Positions 63,781-64,000 of a stretch of DNA of 64,000 nt are shown piece by piece. Position numbers and translations under genes: made by a program. How positions within the stretch are numbered: position 1 is the stretch's first letter; each line of letters opens with the position of its first letter. The stretch is from assembly GCA_023055355.1 (NCBI GenBank), contig JALJCS010000037.1, positions 4,650,001-4,714,000 on the forward strand. The letters run 5' to 3'. The notes beneath the pieces were generated by a model, which saw nothing but the letters and a program-made list of their open reading frames with translations, ran no database searches and was not told the DNA's origin. The stretch is from Agelaius tricolor (Eukaryota > Chordata > Aves > Passeriformes > Icteridae).

Positions 63781-64000
63781 GTGAGCCCAGAGCAGGTCCC
63801 TGAGCACCTGGTGAGCCCAGTCCCCTTGGGCAGGTGCTCTGAGCCAGCAGCTGCTCCGTGGGGCTGGGAGGGGCAGTGGGGTCAGGACCTCCCTGGCAGT
63901 AGCAGGGTGGGGGTTTTGTCCCCACTTCGAGGTGCAGGCAGAAGAAAGTCAGAGGGGAAGGTTCCTCTAGAACTCATCCCCACTGTGCTGTGCCAGGTTT
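63781..64000 (+). other. ENTPD8: First intron of the ENTPD8-like gene, incomplete
   Basis: Intronic sequence following the donor at 63,781. No acceptor in frame with a recognisable apyrase region is reached before the window ends. Confidence 0.7.

Overview
The window is vertebrate nuclear DNA, almost certainly from a bird. It is GC-rich and gene-dense with short introns, and it carries several CR1 LINE 3' fragments with their typical tail plus two solo-LTR-like elements. The recognisable genes correspond to a neighbourhood found on human 9q34.3. A bird microchromosome is the natural fit. Genes were identified from encoded protein sequence, family knowledge and hand-checked GT-AG splice sites in a continuous reading frame; no database search was run.

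Layout. 1-3.4 kb: LRRC26-like BK-channel gamma subunit (-, two exons). 7.1-7.6 kb: RNF224 (-). 13.3-14.3 kb: CYSRT1 (-). 16.7-17.3 kb: solo LTR. 17.3-28.9 kb: long stretch with no gene I can support. 28.9-34.2 kb: CpG-island promoter and RNF208 (+). 39.3-40.2 kb: unnamed RING-finger gene with a C-terminal membrane anchor (-). 42.2-56.8 kb: NDOR1 (-), resolved completely into 14 coding exons and 596 residues. 57.2-57.6 kb: TMEM203 (+), single exon, divergent from NDOR1 across a CpG island with clustered CRE motifs. 63.66 kb: first coding exon of an ecto-nucleotidase, most like ENTPD8 (+), running off the right edge.

How the genes relate. Three RING E3-type genes (RNF224, RNF208 and the unnamed gene) lie within 33 kb. 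RNF208 and CYSRT1 both end in a CaaX-type tetrapeptide, and the unnamed RING protein ends in a long hydrophobic anchor, so the cluster is rich in proteins predicted to be membrane-tethered. NDOR1 is the diflavin reductase of cytosolic iron-sulphur assembly. TMEM203 is an ER membrane protein probably sharing NDOR1's promoter region.

Most interesting observations: (1) the NDOR1 first-coding-exon donor lies in a tandem duplication giving four near-identical donor sites, two of the extras in frame; (2) the unnamed RING/transmembrane gene; (3) the CRE cluster in the NDOR1/TMEM203 promoter; (4) the paired CaaX termini; (5) a gene order that differs from the mammalian one. I found no evidence of an entirely new multi-gene system, CRISPR array, tRNA or rRNA.
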